A stretch of DNA of 64,000 bases from Pseudomonas karstica (lineage in GTDB: Bacteria; Pseudomonadota; Gammaproteobacteria; Pseudomonadales; Pseudomonadaceae). Numbering within the stretch: the stretch's first letter is position 1; the number at the start of each line of letters is the position of its first letter. Shown piece after piece: positions 8,154-16,979 of this stretch. The translations under genes were made by a program, and so were the position numbers. Where the stretch lies: positions 44,644 through 108,643 of the forward strand of contig NZ_WLYI01000023.1 in assembly GCF_009707515.1 (NCBI RefSeq), written 5' to 3'. The notes below the pieces were generated by a model. It had not been told where the DNA came from. It saw nothing but the letters and a program-made list of their open reading frames with translations, and ran no database searches.

Positions 8154-9314
8154 TCAGCGCCCCTTGAACCGGGCCACGTTGTCGACACGATCCTTGGCCG
8201 ACAATGCTGCAGCTGTGCCCAGGCGCTCACCGGTCTTGGCGTCGAACAGTAACACCTTGGTGGGGTCGAACTGCAAGGTCAGGGTCTCCCCCACCTGCGG
8301 TGCCACATCGGGGGCCAGGCGGCAACAGACCTTACTGTCGTTGAGTGTGACAAAGACCAGCGTGTCGGGACCGGTCGGCTCGGTCACCTGGACCTCGGCA
8401 CGAATGGTCGGCATGTCGCTCACCTCACCGGACGCCAATACGATCTGCTCCGGGCGCAGGCCAAGAATGACCTCGCGGTCTTCAAGACCGGCCTCGTCCA
8501 TGCTCATTGGCAACTCACAACGCGCCTGGCCGCTGTCCAGCAAGGCCAGTAGACGACCGTCCTTGCGTTGCAGGCGCAAGGGAATGAAGTTCATCGGCGG
8601 CGAGCCAATAAAGCTGGCGACGAACAGGTTGGCCGGATCGTTGTAGATCTGCTTCGGCGTACCGAACTGCTGAATGATCCCGTCCTTCATCACCGCCACT
8701 TTATCCCCCAGGGTCATGGCTTCGATCTGATCGTGCGTCACATAGACCGTCGTGGTTTTCAGGCGCTGGTGCATCAGTTTCATTTCGGTGCGCATCTCGA
8801 CCCGCAGCTTGGCGTCGAGGTTGGACAGCGGTTCGTCGAACAGGTAGATCTTCGGCCGACGCGCCAGCGCACGCCCCATCGCCACCCGCTGCTGCTGGCC
8901 GCCCGAGAGCTGGCCCGGCTTGCGATTGAGCAAGTGCTCGATCTGCAGCAACTTGGCGACCCGCTCCACTTCCTCGTCGATGGCCGACTGGCTCATCTTG
9001 CGGATTTTCAGACCGAACTCAATGTTCTCGCGCACGCTCATGGTCGGGTACAGCGCGTAGGACTGGAACACCATCGCGATGTCGCGATCCTTGGGACTCA
9101 TGCCACTGACATCCTGGTCACCGATCATGATCGCACCGCCGGTGATGGTCTCAAGGCCGGCGATACAGTTCATCAAGGTCGACTTGCCACATCCCGAAGG
9201 CCCTACCAGGATCAGGAACTCCCCCTCCTTGATCGACAGTTCAATGTTCTTCAAGGTGTCCGGCAAGCCGGCGCCATAAGTCTTGTTTACATTGCGAAGT
9301 TCGAGCGTTGCCAT
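8154..9314 (-). CDS. gtsD: Sugar ABC transporter ATPase GtsD (MalK/UgpC type)
   Basis: The ATP-hydrolysing subunit of the glucose/mannose importer. The 386-residue protein has Walker A GPSGCGKST (near 37-45), the ABC signature LSGGQQQR (near 135), Walker B IYLFDEP (near 155) and the H-loop YVTHDQ, followed by a C-terminal TOBE/OB domain of MalK type (about 240-386). The ATG at 9314 lies 2 bases past the gtsC stop; the frame is open further upstream, but that part is the shadow of gtsC. It is the last ABC gene of gtsABCD. The name follows P. putida usage, based on order and family. Confidence 0.93.
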   Translation of the reverse strand: MATLELRNVNKTYGAGLPDTLKNIELSIKEGEFLILVGPSGCGKSTLMNCIAGLETITGGAIMIGDQDVSGMSPKDRDIAMVFQSYALYPTMSVRENIEFGLKIRKMSQSAIDEEVERVAKLLQIEHLLNRKPGQLSGGQQQRVAMGRALARRPKIYLFDEPLSNLDAKLRVEMRTEMKLMHQRLKTTTVYVTHDQIEAMTLGDKVAVMKDGIIQQFGTPKQIYNDPANLFVASFIGSPPMNFIPLRLQRKDGRLLALLDSGQARCELPMSMDEAGLEDREVILGLRPEQIVLASGEVSDMPTIRAEVQVTEPTGPDTLVFVTLNDSKVCCRLAPDVAPQVGETLTLQFDPTKVLLFDAKTGERLGTAAALSAKDRVDNVARFKGR

Positions 9315-9316
9315 GA

Positions 9317-10162
9317 TTACCCCTTGACTGCGCCGGCCGTCAGCCCGCGCACGAAATACTTGCCTGCGATCACATAGACCAACAGGGTCGGCAGCCCGGC
9401 GATCATCGCCGCCGCCATATCCACGTTGTATTCCTTGGCCCCGGTGCTGGTGTTGACCAGGTTGTTCAATGCCACCGTAATGGGCTGGGAATCGCCACTG
9501 GAGAACACCACGCCGAACAGGAAGTCGTTCCAGATCTGTGTGAACTGCCAGATCAGGCACACCATGATGATCGGGGTCGACATCGGCAAAATGATCCGCC
9601 GGAAGATAGTGAAGAACCCCGCACCATCAAGGCGCGCCGCTTTTACCAGCGCATCGGGAATGCTGACGTAGTAGTTACGGAAGAACAGCGTGGTGAACGC
9701 CAGTCCGTAAACCACATGGATGAACACCAGGCCAGTGGTGGTGCTGGCCAGGCCCATTTTGCCCAGGGTGAACGAGGCCGGCAGAAGGACAGTCTGGAAC
9801 GGCAGGAAGCAGCCGAACAGCAACAGGCCGAAGAACAGCTGCGAACCTCGAAAGCGCCACATCGACAGCACGTAGCCGTTGAGCGCGCCGATAGCGGTGG
9901 AGATCAGTACCGCCGGGACGGTGATCTTGATCGAGTTCCAGAAATAGCCGTCGACCGTGGCCCAAGCTTTGACCCAGCCGATACCGGTGACCACCGTAGG
10001 CCAGCTCAGCAGGTTGCCGGTATTGATGTCTTCCGGGGTCTTGAAGCTGGTCAACAGCATGACCACCAACGGCACCAGATACAGCAGCACGGCAAGGATC
10101 AGCACCGCGTAGATCGCGATGCGACTCAGGCTGATGGAAGGTTTGGAGGCGAGACTAGTCAT
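9317..10162 (-). CDS. gtsC: Sugar ABC transporter permease GtsC (MalG-like)
   Basis: This 281-residue inner membrane protein has about six hydrophobic helices, the first at residues 13-36. The EAA loop that docks to the ATPase reads KAARLDGAGFFTIFRRIILP near residue 180. Permeases of this type form a heterodimer with a MalF-like partner, here GtsB, whose gene overlaps it by 8 bases. It lies between gtsB and gtsD in an operon for import of glucose and probably mannose. Confidence 0.93.
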   Translation of the reverse strand: MTSLASKPSISLSRIAIYAVLILAVLLYLVPLVVMLLTSFKTPEDINTGNLLSWPTVVTGIGWVKAWATVDGYFWNSIKITVPAVLISTAIGALNGYVLSMWRFRGSQLFFGLLLFGCFLPFQTVLLPASFTLGKMGLASTTTGLVFIHVVYGLAFTTLFFRNYYVSIPDALVKAARLDGAGFFTIFRRIILPMSTPIIMVCLIWQFTQIWNDFLFGVVFSSGDSQPITVALNNLVNTSTGAKEYNVDMAAAMIAGLPTLLVYVIAGKYFVRGLTAGAVKG

Positions 10163-11063
10163 GACGCTTGGTCCTCAGCTCGGAGTACAGGTAAGGCACA
10201 ATGATCGCGAGGATCGCACCCAGCATCAGAATCGCACTGGCCGAGCCCATGCCCATCTGGCCACGACTGAAGGTGAAGGAGTACATGAACATCGCTGGCA
10301 GGTCGGACGAGTAGCCCGGGCCACCGGCGGTCATCGCCGCCACCAGGTCGAAACTCTTGATCGCGATGTGCGCCAGGATCATCACGGCGCTGAAGAACAC
10401 CGGGCGCAGGCTTGGCAGCACCACGCTCCAGTAGATACGCGGCATGCTCGCACCGTCGATCTGGGCGGCACGAATAATCGATTGATCAACGCCACGCAGG
10501 CCGGCAAGAAACATCGCCATGATAAAGCCCGAAGCTTGCCATACCGCCGCAATCACCAGGCAATACACCACGCGGTCAGGGTCTATCAGCCAGTCCAGGC
10601 GAAAGCCTTCCCAGCCCCAGTCACGCAGCAATTTATCCAGGCCCATGCCTGGATTGAGCAACCATTTCCAGGCAGTACCGGTGACGATCATCGAGAGCGC
10701 CATCGGGTACAGGTAAATGGTACGAATAAAGCCTTCGCGACGGATGCGCTGGTCGAGGAATACCGCCAGCAATACACCGATCACCAGGGTGATGCCAATG
10801 AACATGCCGCCGAAAACCGCCAGGTTCTTGCTCGCGACCCACCAGCGATCGTTCTCGAGCAACCGTGCGTATTGCGCAAGGCCCGCCCATTTGTAGGAGG
10901 GCAAAAAAGTCGAGGTAGTAAACGACAGAACGAACGTCCACAGGATATAGCCATAGAAGCCCACCAGGACGATGAACATGCTGGGCGCCAGCACCAGTTT
11001 GGGTAGCCAGCGCTGCAGTGCATCGAACGGCGAGGCTTTGCTGAACACAGCAACAGAACTCAT
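10155..11063 (-). CDS. gtsB: Sugar ABC transporter permease GtsB (MalF-like)
   Basis: A 302-residue inner membrane permease, with a first helix at about residues 28-50 and an EAA loop RAAQIDGASMPRIYWSVVLP near 210. It pairs with GtsC. The start is 84 bases after gtsA, a gap that holds a perfect 12-bp hairpin, so gtsB-gtsD are probably expressed at a lower level than the binding protein. The C terminus is short and cytoplasmic (SELRTKRHD). Its 3' end overlaps gtsC. Confidence 0.93.
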   Translation of the reverse strand: MSSVAVFSKASPFDALQRWLPKLVLAPSMFIVLVGFYGYILWTFVLSFTTSTFLPSYKWAGLAQYARLLENDRWWVASKNLAVFGGMFIGITLVIGVLLAVFLDQRIRREGFIRTIYLYPMALSMIVTGTAWKWLLNPGMGLDKLLRDWGWEGFRLDWLIDPDRVVYCLVIAAVWQASGFIMAMFLAGLRGVDQSIIRAAQIDGASMPRIYWSVVLPSLRPVFFSAVMILAHIAIKSFDLVAAMTAGGPGYSSDLPAMFMYSFTFSRGQMGMGSASAILMLGAILAIIVPYLYSELRTKRHD

Positions 11064-11102
11064 GGGGAAATCCAGTACAGGAAAATAAGACTACAGGGCA
11101 CG

Positions 11103-11130
11103 CCTTATGGGAGCAGTCGCTCCCATAAGG
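11103..11130. other. Intercistronic hairpin between gtsA and gtsB
   Basis: CCTTATGGGAGC and its exact complement enclose a 4-base loop, 17 bases past the gtsA stop. No T tract follows on the minus strand. Such structures after a binding-protein gene protect the upstream mRNA from 3' decay, giving an excess of binding protein over permease, as with malE-malF; this is inference. Confidence 0.7.
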
Positions 11131-11147
11131 GCCCGCGATGCCAAGCG

Positions 11148-12434
11148 TTACTTGGCAGACTTGATCGCTGCGCCAAGTTGCTTGGCGGTGTCAGCAGGAT
11201 CGGCTTTCGGGTCGTTGATGAAGTTGGTCACGACATCAAAGAATGCACCCTGTACCGCCAGCGTGGTCGCCATGTTGTGCGCCATGCTCGGTTGCAGGCC
11301 ACCGGTCTTGGCATCCGTCAGGAAATCCTTGGCGGCGGTCTGGGCGCAGGAGTCGAAACCGTACTTGCCCATGTCGTTCAGCATGTCATTGCGAACCGGG
11401 ATCGAACCTTTGTTGATGCTGAAGACCTTCTGGAAGTTCTCACCCAAAACGACTTTGGCAATGTCTTGCTGACCGGCCGAAGTGCCTTTGTCTTTCTGCT
11501 TGAACACTGCCAGGGAGTCGATGTTGTAGGTGAAGGCTTTGTCGGTACCCGGGAAGGCTACGCACTCGTAGTCCTTGCCTGCGACTTTCTTGGCGGCTGT
11601 CCACTCGCTCTTGGCCCAGTCACCCATGATTTGCATGCCGGCCTTGCCGTTGATGACCTTGGCCGCTTCCAGGTTCCAGTCCTGGCCCTTGCCGTCAACA
11701 TCCATATAGGTCGCGACTTTCTTCAGTTCGGTCAGCGCCTTGACCATTTCAGGACCGGTCAGGGTAGCGTTGTCCAGGTCCACCAAGGCCTTCTTGTAGC
11801 CATCGACTCCCATGACAGAGAGCACGACGGCTTCGAAAACGGTGCTGTCCTGCCAAGGCTGTCCACCGTGGGCGAGTGCAATGAAGCCCGCGGCCTTGAG
11901 CTTGTCGCCGGCTGCGTAGAATTCCTGGAGGGTGGTTGGGTTCTTGGTGATACCGGCTTTCTTGAAGACTTCCGGGTTGATCCACAACCAGTTGACGCGG
12001 TGGATGTTCACCGGCACGGCCACGTAGTCACCTTCGTACTTGACGGTGTCGGAGACCTTCTTGTCGAGCAGACTGTCCCACTTTTCTTGCTTGGCAACGT
12101 CCTTCAAGACATCGGTATCGAGCAGCCCGGTCGACGCCCACTCCTGGATGTCCGGGCCTTTGATTTGGGCAACACCTGGCGGGTTGCCGGCAACCGCACG
12201 GCTTTTCAGCACAGTCATGGCAGTGGAACCACCGCCACCGGCAACAGCACCGTCTTTCCAGGTGAAACCGTCTTTTTCAACTTGGGCCTTCAGGACATCT
12301 ACGGCCGCCTTCTCACCACCCGAGGTCCACCAATGCACAACTTCAACCGTCCCTTTCGAGTCGGCGGCAAACGCACTGAGGGGAAACAACGAGGCAATGG
12401 AAATAGCTACGGCGAGGCGATTAATCGCATTCAT
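11148..12434 (-). CDS. gtsA: Sugar ABC transporter substrate-binding protein GtsA
   Basis: A 428-residue periplasmic binding protein of the extracellular solute-binding family 1. The signal peptide covers about residues 1-23, with cleavage after SAFA. The mature start contains VEVVHWWTSGGE, typical of glucose/mannose binders of Pseudomonas and Thermus. It delivers glucose to GtsBC-GtsD. It is the first gene of the ABC operon, 104 bases after the AGE-family gene. A double A-rich motif 12 bases before the start suggests Crc/Hfq repression. P. putida has a two-component pair (gltRS) just upstream, as I recall, but none is seen here. Confidence 0.93.
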   Translation of the reverse strand: MNAINRLAVAISIASLFPLSAFAADSKGTVEVVHWWTSGGEKAAVDVLKAQVEKDGFTWKDGAVAGGGGSTAMTVLKSRAVAGNPPGVAQIKGPDIQEWASTGLLDTDVLKDVAKQEKWDSLLDKKVSDTVKYEGDYVAVPVNIHRVNWLWINPEVFKKAGITKNPTTLQEFYAAGDKLKAAGFIALAHGGQPWQDSTVFEAVVLSVMGVDGYKKALVDLDNATLTGPEMVKALTELKKVATYMDVDGKGQDWNLEAAKVINGKAGMQIMGDWAKSEWTAAKKVAGKDYECVAFPGTDKAFTYNIDSLAVFKQKDKGTSAGQQDIAKVVLGENFQKVFSINKGSIPVRNDMLNDMGKYGFDSCAQTAAKDFLTDAKTGGLQPSMAHNMATTLAVQGAFFDVVTNFINDPKADPADTAKQLGAAIKSAK

Positions 12435-12445
12435 CTGAATACCTT

Positions 12446-12456
12446 TTCTTGTTGTT
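12446..12456 (-). promoter_or_regulatory. Crc/Hfq-type A-rich motif in gtsA leader
   Basis: Minus-strand AACAACAAGAA contains two overlapping AAnAAnAA matches next to the AAAGG ribosome site of gtsA. This is a textbook position for Hfq/Crc translational repression; function is inferred. Confidence 0.5.
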
Positions 12457-12538
12457 ATGCATGCAAGTCTAGAGCTTGCGCTGCACGGAGTTTAAACAGG
12501 GATTTTTGAGGTGCAGGTAACAAAGGGACGTACAAATG

Positions 12539-13798
12539 TCACCAGGTGGTTACATAGCGCCCCGCGCCCAAGGCGCTGGCCATGCTGGGGGATAAAGGCA
12601 GGCCAGGCAGCAGCACCGCTTGCCAGGCATGGTACAGGTCCGGTTTGCCCTTCCATATTCTGTTGCCGGGCTGGTTGCTCGGGCTCAGTTCGTGATGCCA
12701 ACTGCCCTGGCCGCGGTCGATGAAATGGGTCTCGCAAAACTCCCAGAAACGCCTGTACCAGACCTCAAAATGCCATTCACCACTGCGTTTAAGCAGAGCC
12801 TGGGCCGCCGCACTGGCTTCGGCGTGCGTCCAGTGCAGGCGCTCGCGAACCACCGGGCGCTGGTTCCAGTCGAGGGTATAGACAAGGCCGGGAGCGCCAT
12901 CTACCGCCCAGCCATAATCGCAGGCGCTGGCAAATAGCCCCTTGGCGTCGGTCACCAGCCACTGGGGCGTCACAAGGCCAGCTTGCTCGCGCGCAGCTTC
13001 AAGGTGCAGCACCAGCCGGGCCCATTCGAAGCCATGGCCGGGGGTAATGCCATAAGGACGAAAGCCGTCGGCCGGGTTGTCCTCGTTGTATTCGCGCAAG
13101 GGTTGCCAGTTGCGGTCGAAGTGTTCGATCACCATGAATTGGTTATCGGCGGCGTGGGTGTGGATCACGCGCTCAACGATACGCAGCGCACGATCGAGCC
13201 AGCGAGTGTCGCCGGTGACATCCGCCAGGGCGAGGAAAGCCTCGGTGGCGTGCATGTTGCTGTTGGCGCCACGATAAGCCTCTACGCCGGTCCAATCCTG
13301 GGCAAAAGATTCGAGCATCGCGCCCTCCTCTTCATTCCAGAAATACTGGTCGATGATATGGATGGCGTCATTCAACAGGGTTTGCGCACCCGGAGCGCCC
13401 GCCACTACCGCCGAACTGGCGGCCAGGGCCACAAAAGCGTGAAGGTAGGCCGCCTTGCCAGTGTTGCCATCACAAGCATCAGGGGCCGCGAACCAACCGC
13501 CGTGGCGAGCATCCCGCAGCGCACCGCAGAGGGCCGCTACGCCATGTTCTACCAGGTCGGCATAGCCCGGCAGGCCCTGGGCGTGGGCCATGGCGAAGCT
13601 GTGGGTCATGCGGGCAGTGTTCATGGTTTCGGCGATGGCAGTGGCGGGCAGGCGACCCTGCTCATCCAAATTGCCAAAACCGTCAGGGAGCTTCGAAGCC
13701 TTGGCGAACGACAGCAGGCGCTGGCCTTCGGTGGCCAGCCAAGTGTGATGGGCAGGTGCGTTCAGCCAACTGCTGGAAGGCAGCGGTTGCGTGGTCAT
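12539..13798 (-). CDS. AGE-family epimerase/isomerase, probably D-mannose isomerase
   Basis: The 419-residue protein belongs to the N-acylglucosamine 2-epimerase superfamily, an (alpha/alpha)6 barrel. Expected histidines and acids are present: RMTHSF near 67, NMHATEAF near 185, TPGHGFEWARL near 250, WTHAEA and SWHHEL near 375. The absence of an N-acetyl sugar context and its place upstream of a glucose/mannose importer suggest conversion of mannose to fructose (YihS/ManI type). It is on the same strand as gtsA, 104 bases upstream, and may lead the operon. Which sugar it isomerises cannot be settled from sequence; cellobiose 2-epimerase is another possibility. Confidence 0.82.
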   Translation of the reverse strand: MTTQPLPSSSWLNAPAHHTWLATEGQRLLSFAKASKLPDGFGNLDEQGRLPATAIAETMNTARMTHSFAMAHAQGLPGYADLVEHGVAALCGALRDARHGGWFAAPDACDGNTGKAAYLHAFVALAASSAVVAGAPGAQTLLNDAIHIIDQYFWNEEEGAMLESFAQDWTGVEAYRGANSNMHATEAFLALADVTGDTRWLDRALRIVERVIHTHAADNQFMVIEHFDRNWQPLREYNEDNPADGFRPYGITPGHGFEWARLVLHLEAAREQAGLVTPQWLVTDAKGLFASACDYGWAVDGAPGLVYTLDWNQRPVVRERLHWTHAEASAAAQALLKRSGEWHFEVWYRRFWEFCETHFIDRGQGSWHHELSPSNQPGNRIWKGKPDLYHAWQAVLLPGLPLSPSMASALGAGRYVTTW

Positions 13799-13932
13799 GG
13801 TGAGCCCTATTTGTTTTTATGGGATGACAGGAGTCTAAACAAGGGCTGCACGAGGGCAAGTAACGAAGGAGATGGGAAATGTCACCAGATGGTGACATTG
13901 GAGGTATCTGCAGGAGCGCGCGTGCTCCTGCC

Positions 13933-14760
13933 CTATCGGTTTGTCCCGCTGATCTGCCGTTGCAGGTTCTGCACCTGGCTTTGCAAAGTAGTGACATTGC
14001 GGGTGGTCTGGATGCGGAACACATCGAACTCCTTGGTAGTCGGACCGTCAGCGGTGGCCTGGCGATTGTCCTGCTCGCTCTTGAGCACCAGCAGGTCCTG
14101 CTCCAGACGGGCAAGGGCCGCCGCCGGGTTACCCTGCTTCTTCAAGGCCACCACATCAGCGGACAGTTCCTTGAATTCCGCATCGCGCTTGCCGGCATCG
14201 GCTTGTGCCGCCTTGAGCGCTGCCACAGCCTCCGTCAGGGCCTGCACCTGCCCTTGCACCTGTGTATTGAAAGCAGTCAATTCGGTGGTACTGGCAGTCA
14301 TTTGCGCCAGCCGGTTATCCAGGTCGGTGGCCTGGCCGGCCACGCCCAACTGCTGTTTGCCCTGCTCCAGCAATTGGGTTTCCAACTGTTTGATCTGCAA
14401 TTTCAGCGCCTCACTGCCGTTATTGACGCTGGCCTCGCTAGCCACCACCTTGCCGGAAATGTCCTGCAGGCGCCCGGCCGCTTCTTCACTGATACGCGCA
14501 AAGCTTTCCTGGGTCGCCACCAATTGCTGGCCCATCAGGGAAATCTGCTGGAAGCTCCACCAGGCAAGCCCGGCGAAGGCAAACAGCAAAGCCCCAACCA
14601 ACGCCCACAACGGCCCGGTGCTGGCGCTCTTGACCTTAACGATTGGCGCTGGCCGGGAGCGCACGGACGTGGCGGCGGCCGGCTCAAAATCATCATCACT
14701 CCCGGTGTCCGCACGCAAGCTGGGAACGTTGTCGAAGTCGTCGTTAGCATCGTTACGCAT
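13933..14760 (-). CDS. Conserved membrane-anchored coiled-coil protein, function unknown
   Basis: The 275-residue protein has an acidic, low-complexity N terminus (about 1-45), a single membrane helix (about residues 49-67, ALVGALLFAFAGLAWW) and a long alanine/glutamine-rich coiled coil from about 75 to 270. This is consistent with an inner membrane anchor and a periplasmic coiled coil. Similar genes in Pseudomonas are sometimes labelled ATPase, but no Walker motif is present, so I do not support that name. It stands alone, 134 bases upstream of the AGE gene and 128 bases past the epimerase gene's stop region. Function is unknown. Confidence 0.75.
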   Translation of the reverse strand: MRNDANDDFDNVPSLRADTGSDDDFEPAAATSVRSRPAPIVKVKSASTGPLWALVGALLFAFAGLAWWSFQQISLMGQQLVATQESFARISEEAAGRLQDISGKVVASEASVNNGSEALKLQIKQLETQLLEQGKQQLGVAGQATDLDNRLAQMTASTTELTAFNTQVQGQVQALTEAVAALKAAQADAGKRDAEFKELSADVVALKKQGNPAAALARLEQDLLVLKSEQDNRQATADGPTTKEFDVFRIQTTRNVTTLQSQVQNLQRQISGTNR

Positions 14761-14888
14761 GAATCAACCTTAAACCGTGAAGTAGCCACATGAAAACTGG
14801 GGGCTGAGTATAACCCCCTTGCCTATCGCACTGATCGACCCGGAACCGGAAGTTCGGTTCCCGGTGTGTCACAGGCCATTTGTCGGTT

Positions 14889-15887
14889 CTATTTAAGCAG
14901 CCCATCCTGGGCCTTCCACCAACTGCAGAACTCGTCGAGGGCCGTCCACAGACTGACCTTGGGCTGGTAATCGAGATAATGCCGGGCGCGGCTGATATCG
15001 AGGGTAAAATCTTTGTTCATCACCTGCATGCCCAGCCTGGACAGGGAGGGCTCCGGCCGCCCTGGCCACATCGCACAGAACGCTTCGTTGAGCGCCGCAA
15101 CGCTGTAGGACAAGCCATAGGAACGGTAACGTGTGACCTGGGGCATTTCCATTTGCCGCATCACATAATTCACCACATCCCATATCGGCACCGGGGTGCC
15201 GTTACTGATGTTGTAGGCCTTGCCCAAGGCGGAGCCCGTGGCCAGCAAGCTGCTGAGCAACGCCTCGTTGAGGTTGTGCACGCTGGTGAAATCGACCTTG
15301 TTCAAACCATCGCCAACGATTGCCAGGCGATTCTTGCGCTGCATTCTCAATAGCCGAGGGAAGATGCTCATATCGCCGGCACCAGTGACAAACCGTGGCC
15401 GCAGGGCCAGTACTTCGAGGCCAAACTCCTGGGCACCGAAGACTTTCTGTTCCGCCAGGTATTTAGTGGCCGCATACGGATGCTTGAAGCGCTTGGGTAC
15501 TTGCTCTTCGGTCAACCCCTGGTGATCGCGGCCATCGAAGTAGATCGACGGTGACGACAGATGCACCAGACGCCCGACCCGCCGCTTGAGACAGGCCTCA
15601 ACGACGTTTTCGGTCACCAGCACATTGCCCTGGTGGAAGTCCTGATAACGCCCCCACAGCCCCACGGCACCTGCACAATGCACCACTGCCTCGACATCGC
15701 GACACAGGTGGCGCACCAGGTCCGGATCACTCAAGTCGCCCTGGATAAACTCGGCGCCGCGTCGTACCAGGTGCTCGACACTTTCGGCCCGCCGCCCGTT
15801 GACCCGTACATCCAGGCCCTGCTCCAGGGCAAAGCGCGCAAAACGCCCGCCGATAAAGCCGCTTGCGCCAGTGACCAGAATTTTCAT
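14889..15887 (-). CDS. NAD(P)-dependent epimerase/dehydratase (extended SDR)
   Basis: A 332-residue extended short-chain dehydrogenase. The nucleotide motif GASGFIG lies at residues 7-13, and the catalytic YAATK (YxxxK) near 150 follows a serine in LSSPS near 124. The sequence resembles 3-beta-hydroxysteroid dehydrogenase/OleD-like members, but the substrate is unknown. The ATG at 15887, with AGGAG 7 bases upstream, is preferred over a start 33 bases upstream because the Rossmann strand begins directly there. It lies downstream of argP on the same strand, separated by a repeat. Confidence 0.88.
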   Translation of the reverse strand: MKILVTGASGFIGGRFARFALEQGLDVRVNGRRAESVEHLVRRGAEFIQGDLSDPDLVRHLCRDVEAVVHCAGAVGLWGRYQDFHQGNVLVTENVVEACLKRRVGRLVHLSSPSIYFDGRDHQGLTEEQVPKRFKHPYAATKYLAEQKVFGAQEFGLEVLALRPRFVTGAGDMSIFPRLLRMQRKNRLAIVGDGLNKVDFTSVHNLNEALLSSLLATGSALGKAYNISNGTPVPIWDVVNYVMRQMEMPQVTRYRSYGLSYSVAALNEAFCAMWPGRPEPSLSRLGMQVMNKDFTLDISRARHYLDYQPKVSLWTALDEFCSWWKAQDGLLK

Positions 15888-15903
15888 GCAGACTCCTACA
15901 GAT

Positions 15904-15985
15904 GCAGCCACAAGCTTCAAGCCTCAAGCTGCCAGTTGAATACGGTCTGCAAGCGCTTCTCTTGCAGCTTGTAGCTTGACGCTTG
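15904..15985. repeat. Pseudomonas AAGCTTGAAGCTGC-type palindromic repeat
   Basis: GCAGCCACAAGCTTCAAGC and CTCAAGCTGC face an inverted GCAGCTTGTAGCTTGACGC about 60 bases on. It is a REP-like intergenic element after argP. A related fragment with GCTTGGAGCTTAAAGCTC lies near 60907. Confidence 0.6.
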
Positions 15986-15988
15986 GCG

Positions 15989-16882
15989 CTACGGATACGG
16001 CACCAGCCATTGGCCCGTTGCCCGCGCCAGGTGCTCGGTCAGCAACCCGAGCAATTGCCCACCACTGCGCCAATGATGCCAGTACAGTGGCACATCGATC
16101 GATTTATCTGGCAACAACTCCACCAGGACACCCCGTTCAAGTTGATCACGCACCTGTAGTTCGGGCACCAGTCCCCAGCCCAATCCGGCCTCTACCAAGC
16201 GCATGAAGCCTTCGGATGACGGGCATAAATGATGCTCGAAACCACCGTCGACGCCCAGGGATGCCAGGTAGCGATGCTGCAGGAAATCATCGGGACCGAA
16301 CACCAGCGCCGGGGTATGCGCTACACGATCGGCACGTACGCCCTCTGGAAAGTGCCGAGCGATAAACCCAGGGCTCGCCAGCGCCCGATAACGCATCGCC
16401 CCCAGCAGCAAGCTGCGGGCACCGGCGACAGGTCGCTCGCTGGCACAGATACACGCCGCCACTTCACCGGCCCGCATGCGCTTGAGTCCAACGGTCTGGT
16501 CCTCCACCACCAAATCCAGCAGCAGGTGCTGCTCGGCGCAAAACTCGCTTACCGCCTCGGCCCACCAAGTGGCCAGGCTATCGGCATTCAGCGCAATGCG
16601 CAGACGCTCCGGCATGCCCTCTTCATCCAGCGCCGGGACCTGGCTTTGCAGGTCGCGCTCCAGCAGCCGCACTTGCTGGACATGGTTGAGCAACCGCCGG
16701 CCAATGTCCGTCGGGGTCGGCGGCGTTGCCCGTACCAGCACCGGCTGGCCGATCCGGGCTTCCAGCAATTTGATGCGTTGGGAGATGGCCGATTGGGAAA
16801 CCCCGAGCACTTGAGCGCCCCGTTCAAACCCGGCCTGTTCCACGACTGCCGCCAAGGCGGCCAGCAACTTATAGTCGAACAT
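15989..16882 (-). CDS. argP: ArgP/IciA LysR-family regulator
   Basis: The 297-residue LysR regulator has an N-terminal winged helix (about 1-60, with FERGAQVLGVSQSAISQRI) and a C-terminal effector domain. Close matches to ArgP include QPVLVRATPPTPT and LNADSLATWW. ArgP senses arginine and lysine and activates the exporter gene argO. Here it is divergent from an ACT-domain gene and argO, with a 97-base shared upstream region, which fits that role exactly. Confidence 0.9.
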   Translation of the reverse strand: MFDYKLLAALAAVVEQAGFERGAQVLGVSQSAISQRIKLLEARIGQPVLVRATPPTPTDIGRRLLNHVQQVRLLERDLQSQVPALDEEGMPERLRIALNADSLATWWAEAVSEFCAEQHLLLDLVVEDQTVGLKRMRAGEVAACICASERPVAGARSLLLGAMRYRALASPGFIARHFPEGVRADRVAHTPALVFGPDDFLQHRYLASLGVDGGFEHHLCPSSEGFMRLVEAGLGWGLVPELQVRDQLERGVLVELLPDKSIDVPLYWHHWRSGGQLLGLLTEHLARATGQWLVPYP

Positions 16883-16979
16883 CAGTTTTCCTAATGAGCG
16901 ATCAGTAATATTGGTTTTTCTTATACAGCTTCAACCCCAAGAATAGCCAGCATCGCTTCTCCATTTTCAAGGATCCCCC

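Noticed and set aside
13933..14760. ATPase label for the coiled-coil membrane protein
   Set aside because: No Walker A or B motif; the resemblance to SMC-type ATPases is only coiled-coil composition.
12983..14773. 596-codon plus-strand ORF opposite the AGE gene and the coiled-coil gene
   Set aside because: Spans two real minus-strand genes and the gap between; shadow.
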